Shown here: positions 38,343 to 47,433 of the stretch, one piece after another
How positions within the stretch are numbered: the first letter of the stretch is position 1
Layout: the number at the start of each line of letters is the position of its first letter
NCBI GenBank assembly: GCA_016712275.1
Contig: JADJRI010000028.1
Coordinates: forward strand, 4,973-68,972
Direction: 5' to 3'
Length of the DNA stretch: 64,000 nucleotides
From: Planctomycetota bacterium
GTDB lineage: Bacteria; Planctomycetota; Phycisphaerae; UBA1845; UTPLA1
The notes under the pieces: model-generated
Told to the model about the DNA's origin: nothing
Databases searched by the model: none
The model's input: the letters and a program-made list of their open reading frames with translations, nothing else
Position numbers and translations under genes: made by a program

Positions 38343-41300
38343 TCATTCACCCTGAGCAGCAGGATAAATCGGCAACACCGTCCGAAGACCGACAAGGTCA
38401 TCCCCATGAAAACGAGACTGTGTAATGAGTGGACTTTCGAGCCATCTCAGGCGAGCTTCGAAGTCTCCCGTTGGGGGCGCTGCGGGCAGATTCTGTTTGG
38501 AATTAATGAAGCAGCCGCCAGTAACCCAATGTCTCCCTTGGGCCGTATTGGAGCCTGCAACTGGATCTGAGCACCATTCAAACAGGCCATCAAAGAGGTT
38601 TGCGGCCTGACCAACGGCGTTGGAATCCAGATAAAGGGCAGCAATCCTCCATTGTTGAAGGGTTGGAATTGCGACATTCGAGCCCTTTGCAGCCGTCTCA
38701 GCGCTTTGGTAATCATTGAAGGGCGTGCCGGGCTTCGCAGCTTCGCCTTGCTCCCGGTCGATGGCCCATTCGTTGGCATCAACGTACATGATGAACCAAT
38801 CGCGCTTCTCCGTCGCAGCACCCAATTTGTCCCAAATGGAATCCGTGGGCGCGATGGCGATTAGCAACATGAGTCTGCCATCTGCATCTTTGGCGATTTG
38901 CCTGGGATAACCGGATTGCTCATCGGTACCGGCAGACTCCACGGCCGAATAGCCGGGCGGCCGCGTGTTGATCCAAGCATCCGGAACACCGATTTGCAAA
39001 GTAGGCAACTCAACAAATGCGGAATTCGCGCGAATCTGCGTCACGGCCGCGCTCAATTGCTCAAATTGACCGCGCGCCAGATTGAGTTTTCCTGAGGCGC
39101 TCAGCGAAGTAATCCGCCGCTCGCCATCTGCAATGAGCGCCTTGGCCAGCGAAAGTTGCTCCGGCGCGGACGTTTCAAGCGACCAGATCGGCGTGCCTGC
39201 ATAAGTCGAGGTTGGTTCATCATAAGCAAATGTGCATTTTACGCTGAGGTCTGCAAATTCCCCGACCTTGATGGTCGCCACGCGCGAGGAAGTATCCGGC
39301 TGGCTGATGTCCCACGAATCACCAATGAACTCGGGTCGCAGCTTGAGCATTTCACTTTTTCCCGGCTCCACAACCGCTTGAATGAGCTTTGCCAGCCCCG
39401 CGTTTTCTCTGCCGAGTACTTCGGATATGGGATACTCCGCAGCCGTAACAGGTGAATCTCGCGGCACTTCGGTGGCAATTGTCGTTTCGAGCGGGTCTAG
39501 CGATTCACAGAGGCCCTTGCGCTTGAGGGACTCGAAGATCGGGCTCAGGTCCGCATGGAGTTTTTCCGCGTCTGCCTGTTTGTCCTCTTTCGAAAGTGCC
39601 TGTATTTGACGGGCGGCGTTCGATCGGAGCCACCCCGCGATTTGGGCTATGGGCGGCTGGTCCTGAAATTCCCATTGAGGACTGCCCCATTCGCGCTTGA
39701 CGGGATCAAACGTCAGGGTGATTCGCGCATCAAAGGGAGAATTGCCAAGCTTGAGCGAGGCCGTTTGAACAACCGTGCCTTGGGTTTCTTCCTGCCATGG
39801 TGTGGAAAAATCAAGATTGGTGGCTTCGGATTTGATGCCCTCCAGCTTTTCGGCAAGTTGCTTAAAAGAAGAAGCAAATTCCGGATCGGTTGCGTCAAAC
39901 ATACTTAGCGGATCTATCGCCAAAGAAGTGGGCGGTTCCGGGCGGGTTTGCGGCACATCGTTTTTCCCGCCGCCACCCGACATCGAAAACCCGATCAGAG
40001 CACCGATGAGAACAATGGCCGCAATGCCGCCGCCAATGAACATTCCTTTTTTGGACTTCGGCTGAGTTTGTGCAGCGGCCTTTTCGGGCGAGGGCGTTTT
40101 CTTGGGCTCTTGAGTGCCTGCCGACACCGCTTTTTTCGGCGGCGCCGCAGCTGACGGGGCAGGGGCCTTGCCGGGCGGCGCAGCCGGCGCCGCGGGTGCA
40201 GGCGTCGCCGGTGGTTTAAAGCCCGATGAGAAATCGAAATCGAATCGCGAGGCGTTCCACCTGCCGACTTGAAGCTGGTTTTCGGCCCCTTTGATCTTGA
40301 GTTCGATGCTGATCTCTTCGGTCGGCGATTTGATTCGCTTGGGAGTTACGCTGATTTTCGCCTTGATGCCGTCCTTGGACGCCAATGCACTCAGTGTCTC
40401 GACTGCGGCATCCCGTCGGTTGGTTTGCTCCGCCACGACGTACTCGTCGAGCGCTTTGATCGCGTCGGACCAGTTGCCGAACAGATCGATGCGTCCCCCG
40501 GCGCTGAGTTCGCCCTTCATCTCCTGAAGGAGAAATCGACGGCGGTCGGAAGGGTGGCTGAGCACAAGACGTGCGACGAATGGAGCTGTCGCAGTCATGG
40601 CATTGGATTCAATCGCCGGCGCATCGATTTCCATCTCCAATCCCGATGCATAGGGTGCCATGCTGGCAGCATTCTGCAGGCAATGCGCCATTGCCGCCTC
40701 ACGCACCGACGCCCTGGCACGCGTCGAAATTTGTTTGTTGAGTTCGGCCGACTCAGCCAGAAACCAGGCGAGGCGCTGAGAATCCCATGTGAGGCGGACA
40801 TCAAATGTCTCCTTGTCATTGGGATCGAGGCGGGCCTTTGCCGTCGCCTCGCGCGAGGGCTTCTTGATTTGAATTTCAAGCGAGGCTCCTGGAAACAGGC
40901 TTTTCTTGAGTTTGGCATTGATTTCCTGCGGACCGATTGCTTGACGGCGCAAGAGGCCGGCTGCAAGTCCATTGACTATCTTTTTGCGCACCTGGCTGTC
41001 TGCATCGCGCACCGCGCCGGCTTTTTGGGACAGATCGTATTCGAACGGAATGCGCAGGTCAGGATTCTCAGGCGTCGATGCGTCACCGGGCAGCGATAGG
41101 ACGAGAATCGCGTGCCCACGATCCATCCCTTCTTCGATGGATACCTGATCACCGTCGATCAAGAGCCGAATGACGCCGGAATCGAGCAGGCCGGCCATGT
41201 CCTTTTCAACGACGGCTTTGAGAAAAACGCGGGCGGCACGTTGCAACGATTCGTCGCGGAGCTGCAGCTTCAGTGCCGCATCATCGCCAATTCGCTCAGC

Positions 41301-42950
41301 GCATTCATCGATGAGTTTGCCGGCTTCATCGAGAATGCCATCGGGCCAATGTGGCAGATCGGGCTTTTCTCCCAGGATTTCAATGGCCTGCGCGTAAGCC
41401 TTGATGCGTAATGCCTGCCTGGCCTGTTCGAGCCACTGCTTGGCTTTTTGATGCGAGGAATGAACCGCGCCAAGCTTCTTGCCCAGGTCCTGTCGAATGT
41501 CCTCGATCGGCTTGCTGACATCATCAGGCCAGAATTGCAGTGAGGGCTTTTTGTTTAAGCACTCCTCGGCGGATAGCCAGTTTTCCCGATCCAGTAATTG
41601 CGTGATTTCCGCAAACCACTTGCGCGCGATTGCGAAGTCATCCGCCTTCTTCAATTCCAACTGGAGCGATTTCTCCAGCGCGTCTAGTTCTTTGGTGATT
41701 TCGTCGGGCCAGTAGATGAGCTTGGGCTTCTTCTGAAGAAGTGCCTTGCCTTCATCCCAGTTGCGATTCTGCACCGAATCGCGAAACGGCACGAACCACT
41801 GATTCGCCGCGGCCGCGTCGGCCTCCATCTGGGCCTGGCGTTTTTCGGCATCGCCGAATTCCTGAAACTTTCTGCGAATCTCTTCAGCGCGCTGGGTGAC
41901 ACCATCGGGCCAGGTCTTGATCTGTGGCGGTTCATTCAGCACCTCATCGAGGCTGAGCCATTCGCCACGCTCAAGAAGGGGCTCAAGCGTCGCCAGCCAA
42001 TGCTCGGCTTCGCGCTCGTCCTGTGATCGGGCAATGGCCGCGTAATCGCGCTTTAACGTTTGAGACGGCGACAAAACACTCGCCACATCCGCGGCGCGCG
42101 GCCGGTTCTTCGGTTGGCGCTCCAACATTTTGATGAGGAGCCCGACAAATGCCTTGGTTTCGGATTCGCCCGCGGTAAGCAGGTCTTCCCGCTGAAGCGG
42201 CAGCGCGACGGCCGAAGCCATCATTCTTGACATTTCGACGATGCGATGGGCTTCCGGCACGTCGCTAAAAAAGGGATGGATTCGTTGCGCCAGCAGGGCG
42301 ATGAGATTTCCCGCGGCTATCACGTCCGACCCGGGCTCGAAAGTGGCCAGCACATTTTCGCCATGATCCAGAACGGCGGCATATTTTTCCGGATCGATGA
42401 AGGCGCAAATTCGATCGTCGCGTTCGTATTCATGCTCCGGCAAAACTTCCCATGCGCCGGTGATAATGACACCGGCCTGTTCGGATTTGCGCGGGCCTAT
42501 GGCCAGATTCAAGTAATGCTGGATTCCAAGCGTTTCACAAAATGATGGGGCGATCCGAAAATCGGAGACTTTCCAGATGCCGTCCTTGGTTCGTAGAAGA
42601 ACGCCGGGGGTCAACCCGCCGTGTGCAATTGCGCCACCGGAAGCCGCATGTGCCGCGCGAAGGGCTTCAACAAGCGCGAAGGCGGCCGAAAGCAATTCCT
42701 CGGTGGAAATACCGGTATCATTGCGATCAAAGAAATACTTGAATTCGATGGGAGCCGCAGGCTCATGGTCGAACTGAAAAATCCCGTTATCGAGGATCGG
42801 TGCGCCGAAAGGGCGCAGCACATGGGGCGTCTCTCGTGATAACTTCCGTTGCAGCTCGAACGCGGCTCGAAGATTGCTCTCTAATTCGGCGCGCGCGGCT
42901 TCGCTGGAATCAGGGGGGATCAGGATGATTCTGCGATAGACTTGGGCCAT
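38343..42950 (-). CDS. T6SS-linked pseudokinase - WPD repeats - membrane helix - FGE-like fusion protein
   Basis: A 1,535-residue protein with an intact frame. Residues 1-300 follow a Ser/Thr kinase fold with lost catalysis: the HRDLKPxN loop reads HGGLTPGV (110-117), DFG reads SDFRI (129-133), and no glycine-rich loop is seen, while the late helix region (PGSDVIAAGNLIALL and KNRPRAADV) is kept. Four repeats with a WPD core at 347, 414, 474 and 535 follow. After long beta-rich regions and a Pro/Ala/Lys linker comes one membrane helix at about 970-992 (IGGGIAAIVLIGALIGFSM). The C-terminus is FGE/SUMF1-like: IPTLQQWRIAALYLDSN, FDGLFEWCSD and GRHWVTGGCF. It probably signals across the membrane for the facing T6SS operon (inference; compare PpkA and TagR). 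Confidence 0.75.
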   Translation of the reverse strand: MAQVYRRIILIPPDSSEAARAELESNLRAAFELQRKLSRETPHVLRPFGAPILDNGIFQFDHEPAAPIEFKYFFDRNDTGISTEELLSAAFALVEALRAAHAASGGAIAHGGLTPGVLLRTKDGIWKVSDFRIAPSFCETLGIQHYLNLAIGPRKSEQAGVIITGAWEVLPEHEYERDDRICAFIDPEKYAAVLDHGENVLATFEPGSDVIAAGNLIALLAQRIHPFFSDVPEAHRIVEMSRMMASAVALPLQREDLLTAGESETKAFVGLLIKMLERQPKNRPRAADVASVLSPSQTLKRDYAAIARSQDEREAEHWLATLEPLLERGEWLSLDEVLNEPPQIKTWPDGVTQRAEEIRRKFQEFGDAEKRQAQMEADAAAANQWFVPFRDSVQNRNWDEGKALLQKKPKLIYWPDEITKELDALEKSLQLELKKADDFAIARKWFAEITQLLDRENWLSAEECLNKKPSLQFWPDDVSKPIEDIRQDLGKKLGAVHSSHQKAKQWLEQARQALRIKAYAQAIEILGEKPDLPHWPDGILDEAGKLIDECAERIGDDAALKLQLRDESLQRAARVFLKAVVEKDMAGLLDSGVIRLLIDGDQVSIEEGMDRGHAILVLSLPGDASTPENPDLRIPFEYDLSQKAGAVRDADSQVRKKIVNGLAAGLLRRQAIGPQEINAKLKKSLFPGASLEIQIKKPSREATAKARLDPNDKETFDVRLTWDSQRLAWFLAESAELNKQISTRARASVREAAMAHCLQNAASMAPYASGLEMEIDAPAIESNAMTATAPFVARLVLSHPSDRRRFLLQEMKGELSAGGRIDLFGNWSDAIKALDEYVVAEQTNRRDAAVETLSALASKDGIKAKISVTPKRIKSPTEEISIELKIKGAENQLQVGRWNASRFDFDFSSGFKPPATPAPAAPAAPPGKAPAPSAAAPPKKAVSAGTQEPKKTPSPEKAAAQTQPKSKKGMFIGGGIAAIVLIGALIGFSMSGGGGKNDVPQTRPEPPTSLAIDPLSMFDATDPEFASSFKQLAEKLEGIKSEATNLDFSTPWQEETQGTVVQTASLKLGNSPFDARITLTFDPVKREWGSPQWEFQDQPPIAQIAGWLRSNAARQIQALSKEDKQADAEKLHADLSPIFESLKRKGLCESLDPLETTIATEVPRDSPVTAAEYPISEVLGRENAGLAKLIQAVVEPGKSEMLKLRPEFIGDSWDISQPDTSSRVATIKVGEFADLSVKCTFAYDEPTSTYAGTPIWSLETSAPEQLSLAKALIADGERRITSLSASGKLNLARGQFEQLSAAVTQIRANSAFVELPTLQIGVPDAWINTRPPGYSAVESAGTDEQSGYPRQIAKDADGRLMLLIAIAPTDSIWDKLGAATEKRDWFIMYVDANEWAIDREQGEAAKPGTPFNDYQSAETAAKGSNVAIPTLQQWRIAALYLDSNAVGQAANLFDGLFEWCSDPVAGSNTAQGRHWVTGGCFINSKQNLPAAPPTGDFEARLRWLESPLITQSRFHGDDLVGLRTVLPIYPAAQGE

Positions 42951-43139
42951 TATCCCTTTGTTGCGTCCAGAACCGCGCGCGCTGCTTGTGGTTTCGAAAG
43001 CCACAAGTATAATCGACAAGCGGACTTCGGCGTATGGCCGGACGCGCTTGGGAGTCGAGCGTCACGTCCTGCTCCGCATTTTCGCGGACATTATCGTGAT
43101 GCTGTCCGGGATACCAGCGTTCGACTGGAAATCAACGGC

Positions 43140-44325
43140 GTGAATCACTCTGAAGGTCAACTCGATGTATCGTATTCCGGCAAGGTCCCAGCCGACTTGC
43201 TGAGCCGACTGCGCGCCGAATTGCTTCAGACCGATGAATCGGATCGGTATCGCCTCTTCGCGGCGCTCTTGGCCAATCTGGCTGAACATCACGATGGACG
43301 CGGCAATGGTCGGGACGGCGGCGAGCAAGCCGCCGCACTGTCAAAACGGCTGCAAGCCTCCGCCGAAGAGGCCGCACTCCTGCGCGACGAAATCACGGCG
43401 CTCAAGGCGGACCTTGCATTAAGCGCCAAGCAACTCGCGGATGAGCAGGGGCGCAATCAGGAATATCGCAAGACGGTCGATTCCTATCGACAGCGCCTCG
43501 AAGAAATCAAGAAACGTGAAGCCGATCTTGAAGCGGAATTGGTGGCCAAAAACGCGGCGCTGCACAAGGCCGAAACGGCCGCAGAGCGATTTCAGCTCCA
43601 ATCGCAACGGGCCGATCTGGCCCTCAAAGGACATGTCGCGCGTCGATGGGCTTGAGGCCGAGAAGCGAAACCTGAATGCACGCATCGTTGAACTTGAAAA
43701 ATCAGTCGACCAGGTTCGTGCGGACAAGGATCGCGAAATTGCCGACCTTCGCGCGAATCTGGCGACGACCAGCACGCAAACGGATCGCGGCGCCGACGAA
43801 GTATTGGCGTTGCTCTGGGATCGACTGGCTCGAACAAAGCCGGCGCTGGTCGAAGGGCATGTGAAGCCAAACCGGCAGGCCGCCGAGCGGCTGTTTGACG
43901 CCTTCATCGAATTGGCGTATTTCGCCAATTCGTTTGAGAATCAGATGCGGCCCTTTCTGGACAGATACACAAAGCAAAATGAGCTTGTGGCCAGACCCTG
44001 GAAAGTATATCGAAGCTACGAAGATGTGCTTGAAACCATCGCAAAGACCATAGCCGTGACGGGCGGTAAGCCGGTCGGCGTTCTCAAAATGCGTCTGCGA
44101 GAGCTTAACAAATGGACGATCGGCGCGCTGATGGGGGGCGATGCCGCGGTGGAATCGGTTGGTGCGGAATTAAAAGGCCAGCTTCAGGGCCCGGGCGGCA
44201 TGGGTGGCAACATGAATCTCACCGTCCGGGACTACTTGCGAAATGACGGCGACGAGATGTTTCGCGACCACATGCTGGTGGTCCGAAGCAACAAACTGTC
44301 CGAGGTGTTTAAGCTGACGATGTAA
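43140..44325 (+). CDS. Coiled-coil protein at the head of the T6SS operon, unknown (frameshifted)
   Basis: About 395 residues. The short N-terminal domain (VSYSGKVPADLLSRLRAELLQTDESDRYRLFAALLANLAEH) is followed by a coiled coil of about 130 residues (KADLALSAKQLADEQGRNQEYRK, EAEKRNLNARIVELEKSVDQVRADKDREIADL). A helical C-terminal domain comes last (LFDAFIELAYFANSFENQMRPFLDRY, VYRSYEDVLETIAKTIA). One extra G near 43631 splits it: KGHVARRW must be repaired to KDMSRVDGLEAEK. The start is uncertain; GTG 43140 is proposed because no ATG precedes the conserved-looking part. It does not match a core Tss protein. It lies 73 bases before the tssJ-like gene. Confidence 0.55.
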
Positions 44326-44398
44326 GCGGGGTCGATAACTGCACGGTGAAATCGACCGCGCTCAGAAAACTGGGCCGTGATAATGGAAGGAGCGTTTC

Positions 44399-45082
44399 AT
44401 GGGCTTGGCAATCTTGAAAAGGCGTCGAAACTTTCTTTGCCTTTCGGCAATTCTCATCGGTATCGCGTCGCTGGACATCGGCTGCGGCCGCGAACTGACG
44501 ATCTACCGCGACAACGTCATCAATACGGATTTCGATCGAAACGGAGCGCCGATCGAAGTTGATATCGTCACGGTTTTTCCGAGCGACTTTCGCCACGTGA
44601 ATGACACCGATCTCGAGGAAATCAACAATGACCTCCTTCCCGGCAAAAAGATAAACTCCAAGATGTGGTTCGAGCGAAAGCCGACGCGCGAATCATACAA
44701 AAACATGGATCCGAACCACTATTACATCCCCAGCAAGCGAATTTTCTCATTTGCCGCGAACCGCGAAGACACCTTCGGCAACTACAAGGGCGGCCGCATT
44801 CAAGGCGCCAAATTCCGCGAGAGCAACAAAAAAGGCGATATCGTCGTAACCGGAATTCCAGTGGACGACATTTGGAATGAACGTTCCGTCCTCTTTGTAT
44901 TCTGCAAGTTCACGAACGCCAATGGTGAAGTGTTGCCCACGGCGCCGGCGGAATTCCGCAAGCTGGGACGATACAAAGAGGAACTGGCAGTGACCATTCA
45001 CGACAAGTATGTTGAAGTCGGAACGAGCGCCAAGCTCGACAAGAAGATGGAGGAAGAGCAGGCCAGGAAATCGAAGGAATAG
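44399..45082 (+). CDS. TssJ-like T6SS outer-membrane lipoprotein
   Basis: A 227-residue lipoprotein: the signal ends SLDIGCGRELTIY, so the Cys in DIGC is the lipidated residue. It is placed directly before tssK-tssL-tssM, where TssJ belongs, and has beta-rich segments (APIEVDIVTVFPSDF, KKGDIVVTGIPVDDIW, RSVLFVFCKF) compatible with the TssJ beta-sandwich that binds the TssM periplasmic tip. It is longer than typical TssJ (about 150-180 residues) and ends in a charged coiled tail. The ribosome site AATGGAAGGAGCG supports ATG 44399. The name rests mainly on position and lipidation. Confidence 0.6.
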   Translation: MGLAILKRRRNFLCLSAILIGIASLDIGCGRELTIYRDNVINTDFDRNGAPIEVDIVTVFPSDFRHVNDTDLEEINNDLLPGKKINSKMWFERKPTRESYKNMDPNHYYIPSKRIFSFAANREDTFGNYKGGRIQGAKFRESNKKGDIVVTGIPVDDIWNERSVLFVFCKFTNANGEVLPTAPAEFRKLGRYKEELAVTIHDKYVEVGTSAKLDKKMEEEQARKSKE

Positions 45083-45119
45083 TGACATCCATCGCCGCAA
45101 CCTTACAAAGGCGCTTTGA

Positions 45120-46535
45120 ATGAACTCATGGACCGAAGTTCACTGGTCAGAGGGCATGTTCCTCAGGCCGCATCATTTGCAAAACGGCCAGCGATGGCTT
45201 GAGAACATCGTGCGCTCCAGCCTCGATGCCTCAAGACCCTTCGCATGGGGATTCACCGAGCTCGAGGTGGCCAAGGAGCCGCTCGAGAATTTTACCCTCC
45301 GGCTCGACCGCTGCTCCATTCGCCTCAAAGACGGGACATGGATCAGAATTCCCGACAACACCGAGGTCGATCCGCTGAATTTCAAGGATCCCATCGAGCA
45401 AAACCGGGGATCGCTCGATGTTTTCTTCGGCGTGCCCGCCATGCAGGAAGTGCGTGCCAATTCCGTGTCTTTGGAAAATCCGGAATCCACATCGGGTTCT
45501 CCCAGATACGAACCGCATCCCGTCACCCGGCGCGATGAAAACACCGGCGAAAATCCGCAAATCGTCTACATGCGCCGTATCCGCGGAAAGCTCTTCACCG
45601 AGCGCGACGACATGACCGGCTATGAAGTGCTGCGGATCGGCCGTCTCAAACGCACCGACCGTGCCGGCGCCCTGCCCGAAATGGATGATCTGGGCGCGGG
45701 GCCGCTTCTGGCATTGCAGGCGGATGCCGGCCTGAGCGCGCTGGTTCGCTCGCTTGCGGATCAGGTCGAAGCGAAAGACGAAGTACTGGCGCGCGAAGCC
45801 CGCGAGCATCGCATGTTGTTCACGGATGGCGTGGCTGCCAATACCGAGCACCTCATCAAACTGCATGTCCTAAACGAGGTGCGCGGCAACATGAAGGCCC
45901 TGCTTCAGTGTCCGCTGCTGCATCCCTTCGATGTGTTCAGCATGTTCGCAAAACTGGTCGGCCACCTGTCTGTCTTCCATGAGGATCTCGTCCCGGTGGA
46001 TATTCCAAATTATGACCACGATCGGCCGGGAGAATCGCTGGAGCGTCTCAGGGCCCGAATTGTCGTCCTGCTCGAGGCGATGCGGCCTGTTGCGTATGTC
46101 GAACGCCCGTTTGCGCTTAAGAAGGACGAGACCGGCCGCGAAGGTCTCGAGGTCGAGCTCGACCGGAAGTGGATCGACGAAAACCTCGAAATGTTTGTCG
46201 CCCTCATTTCCGATGAGCTCGACATCAACGAACTCTACAACCACATTTACCAAAAGCTGGATATGAAACTCGCGTCGCCCTCGCGATCCCGGCGCATTCA
46301 CAACATCGCGGTTCGCGGGCTGGCGCTGCAGATCAAATCGGTGCCGGCGGGCTCGCTCCCGCGGCGGCAGAATCTGCACTACTTCAAAGTCGACAAAACG
46401 ATCGGTCCGGATCGAACGGACTATTGGAAGGAATGCGAACAGGAGCGCGGCATTCGAATGAGCATTCGCGAGGGGCAGCTTGCCGCCATGTCCCAGTTCA
46501 AGCCCGCGCTGTACGTTGCCTTGAAAGGCCCCTGA
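45120..46535 (+). CDS. tssK: T6SS baseplate protein TssK
   Basis: A 471-residue protein linking the baseplate wedges to the TssJLM membrane complex. The family hallmark is at the start: VHWSEGMFLRPHHLQ. Other TssK features are WLENIVRSSLDASRPFAWGFTELE, LIKLHVLNEVRGNMKALLQCPLLHPFDVF, the C-terminal receptor-binding region GLALQIKSVPAGSLPRRQNLHYFKVD, and ALYVALKGP at the end. Normal length. It starts 37 bases after the tssJ-like stop and 49 bases before tssL. Confidence 0.96.
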   Translation: MNSWTEVHWSEGMFLRPHHLQNGQRWLENIVRSSLDASRPFAWGFTELEVAKEPLENFTLRLDRCSIRLKDGTWIRIPDNTEVDPLNFKDPIEQNRGSLDVFFGVPAMQEVRANSVSLENPESTSGSPRYEPHPVTRRDENTGENPQIVYMRRIRGKLFTERDDMTGYEVLRIGRLKRTDRAGALPEMDDLGAGPLLALQADAGLSALVRSLADQVEAKDEVLAREAREHRMLFTDGVAANTEHLIKLHVLNEVRGNMKALLQCPLLHPFDVFSMFAKLVGHLSVFHEDLVPVDIPNYDHDRPGESLERLRARIVVLLEAMRPVAYVERPFALKKDETGREGLEVELDRKWIDENLEMFVALISDELDINELYNHIYQKLDMKLASPSRSRRIHNIAVRGLALQIKSVPAGSLPRRQNLHYFKVDKTIGPDRTDYWKECEQERGIRMSIREGQLAAMSQFKPALYVALKGP

Positions 46536-46584
46536 GAAAATGGATGATGCCGTTGTCATGGGCTCGACAGGATTGTGAGGATGC

Positions 46585-47388
46585 ATGGCTGAGAAAATGA
46601 AGCATCGACTGACCGAAGCCGCCTGGCCTGTCTTCGAGTTTCTGATCAACTTCGGACGCCAGGTGAAGTATGGCAACGTGCCGGCGCCGGAACAGGTTCG
46701 GTATGAGGCGCTTTCGTCGGTGCGCGACGGCGAGGATATTGCCCGCGACGAGCCGGTCACAGAACGATGCTGGAACGATCGCATCAAAGCCATGCTCGTC
46801 TATTTGATCGACTATAAATTGTTGAATACAAACTGGCGCGGGCAGTCGTACTGGTTCGACAATCGCTTTGAAACCGATCAGGAGATCTTAAACCACGTCG
46901 AGTCGCTTGGCGGCGATAAGTTTTTTGAGGATTGCGACGAACTTCAGCGCGAGTACGAACTGGCCGAGCGCCGCGATCGCCGCGACAAGGACGAACTCGC
47001 CGAAATGCTGAATCTCTATTTCGTCGCGCTACGCCTCGGATTCAAAGGTCGGTTTCACGATCGCCCGCAGGAATTGGCCGACTATGTGCGGAAACTCTAT
47101 TCGCGCCTGCCCGCCTACGGCAGCACGCGCGCGAAGGAGATGTTTCCCGATGCCTATGAAAATGTCTCCGAAGAGCGAATCGATTACAAACTGGGCATGA
47201 GCCTGAGCGTGATTGCCGCGATGTTGCTCTGTATCGTGATCTTTTCGGGGTTCGTATTCCGAATCGCATGGCAGCAAGCCGTGGGCGACATCGAAACAGC
47301 CGCGACCAGTGTAAAGCAAGGTGAGTTCTTTCAGGCTGATTCGTCGGGAACAAACGCCGGTGTCGATCGAAGCGCGTCTTCCAACTGA
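46585..47388 (+). CDS. tssL: T6SS inner-membrane protein TssL (DotU family)
   Basis: A 267-residue protein with a cytoplasmic helical DotU domain (VYLIDYKLLNTNWRGQSYWFDN, the ML-NLYFVALRLGFKGRF segment typical of the family) and a single C-terminal membrane helix at about 205-228 (LSVIAAMLLCIVIFSGFVF). Only a short periplasmic tail of about 40 residues follows, so there is no OmpA/peptidoglycan-binding domain. With TssM and TssJ it forms the membrane complex. ATG 46585 is 49 bases after tssK. Confidence 0.95.
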   Translation: MAEKMKHRLTEAAWPVFEFLINFGRQVKYGNVPAPEQVRYEALSSVRDGEDIARDEPVTERCWNDRIKAMLVYLIDYKLLNTNWRGQSYWFDNRFETDQEILNHVESLGGDKFFEDCDELQREYELAERRDRRDKDELAEMLNLYFVALRLGFKGRFHDRPQELADYVRKLYSRLPAYGSTRAKEMFPDAYENVSEERIDYKLGMSLSVIAAMLLCIVIFSGFVFRIAWQQAVGDIETAATSVKQGEFFQADSSGTNAGVDRSASSN

Positions 47389-47433
47389 CGAATTGCCCGG
47401 CTGAATGGCCGGTGTTTGCAAAGAGGGATCGAT

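Noticed and set aside
40269..41099. A 276-codon plus-strand frame inside the kinase-like fusion gene
   Set aside because: It is antisense to an intact 1,535-codon gene and has Cys/Arg/Gly-rich composition typical of shadow frames in high-GC DNA.
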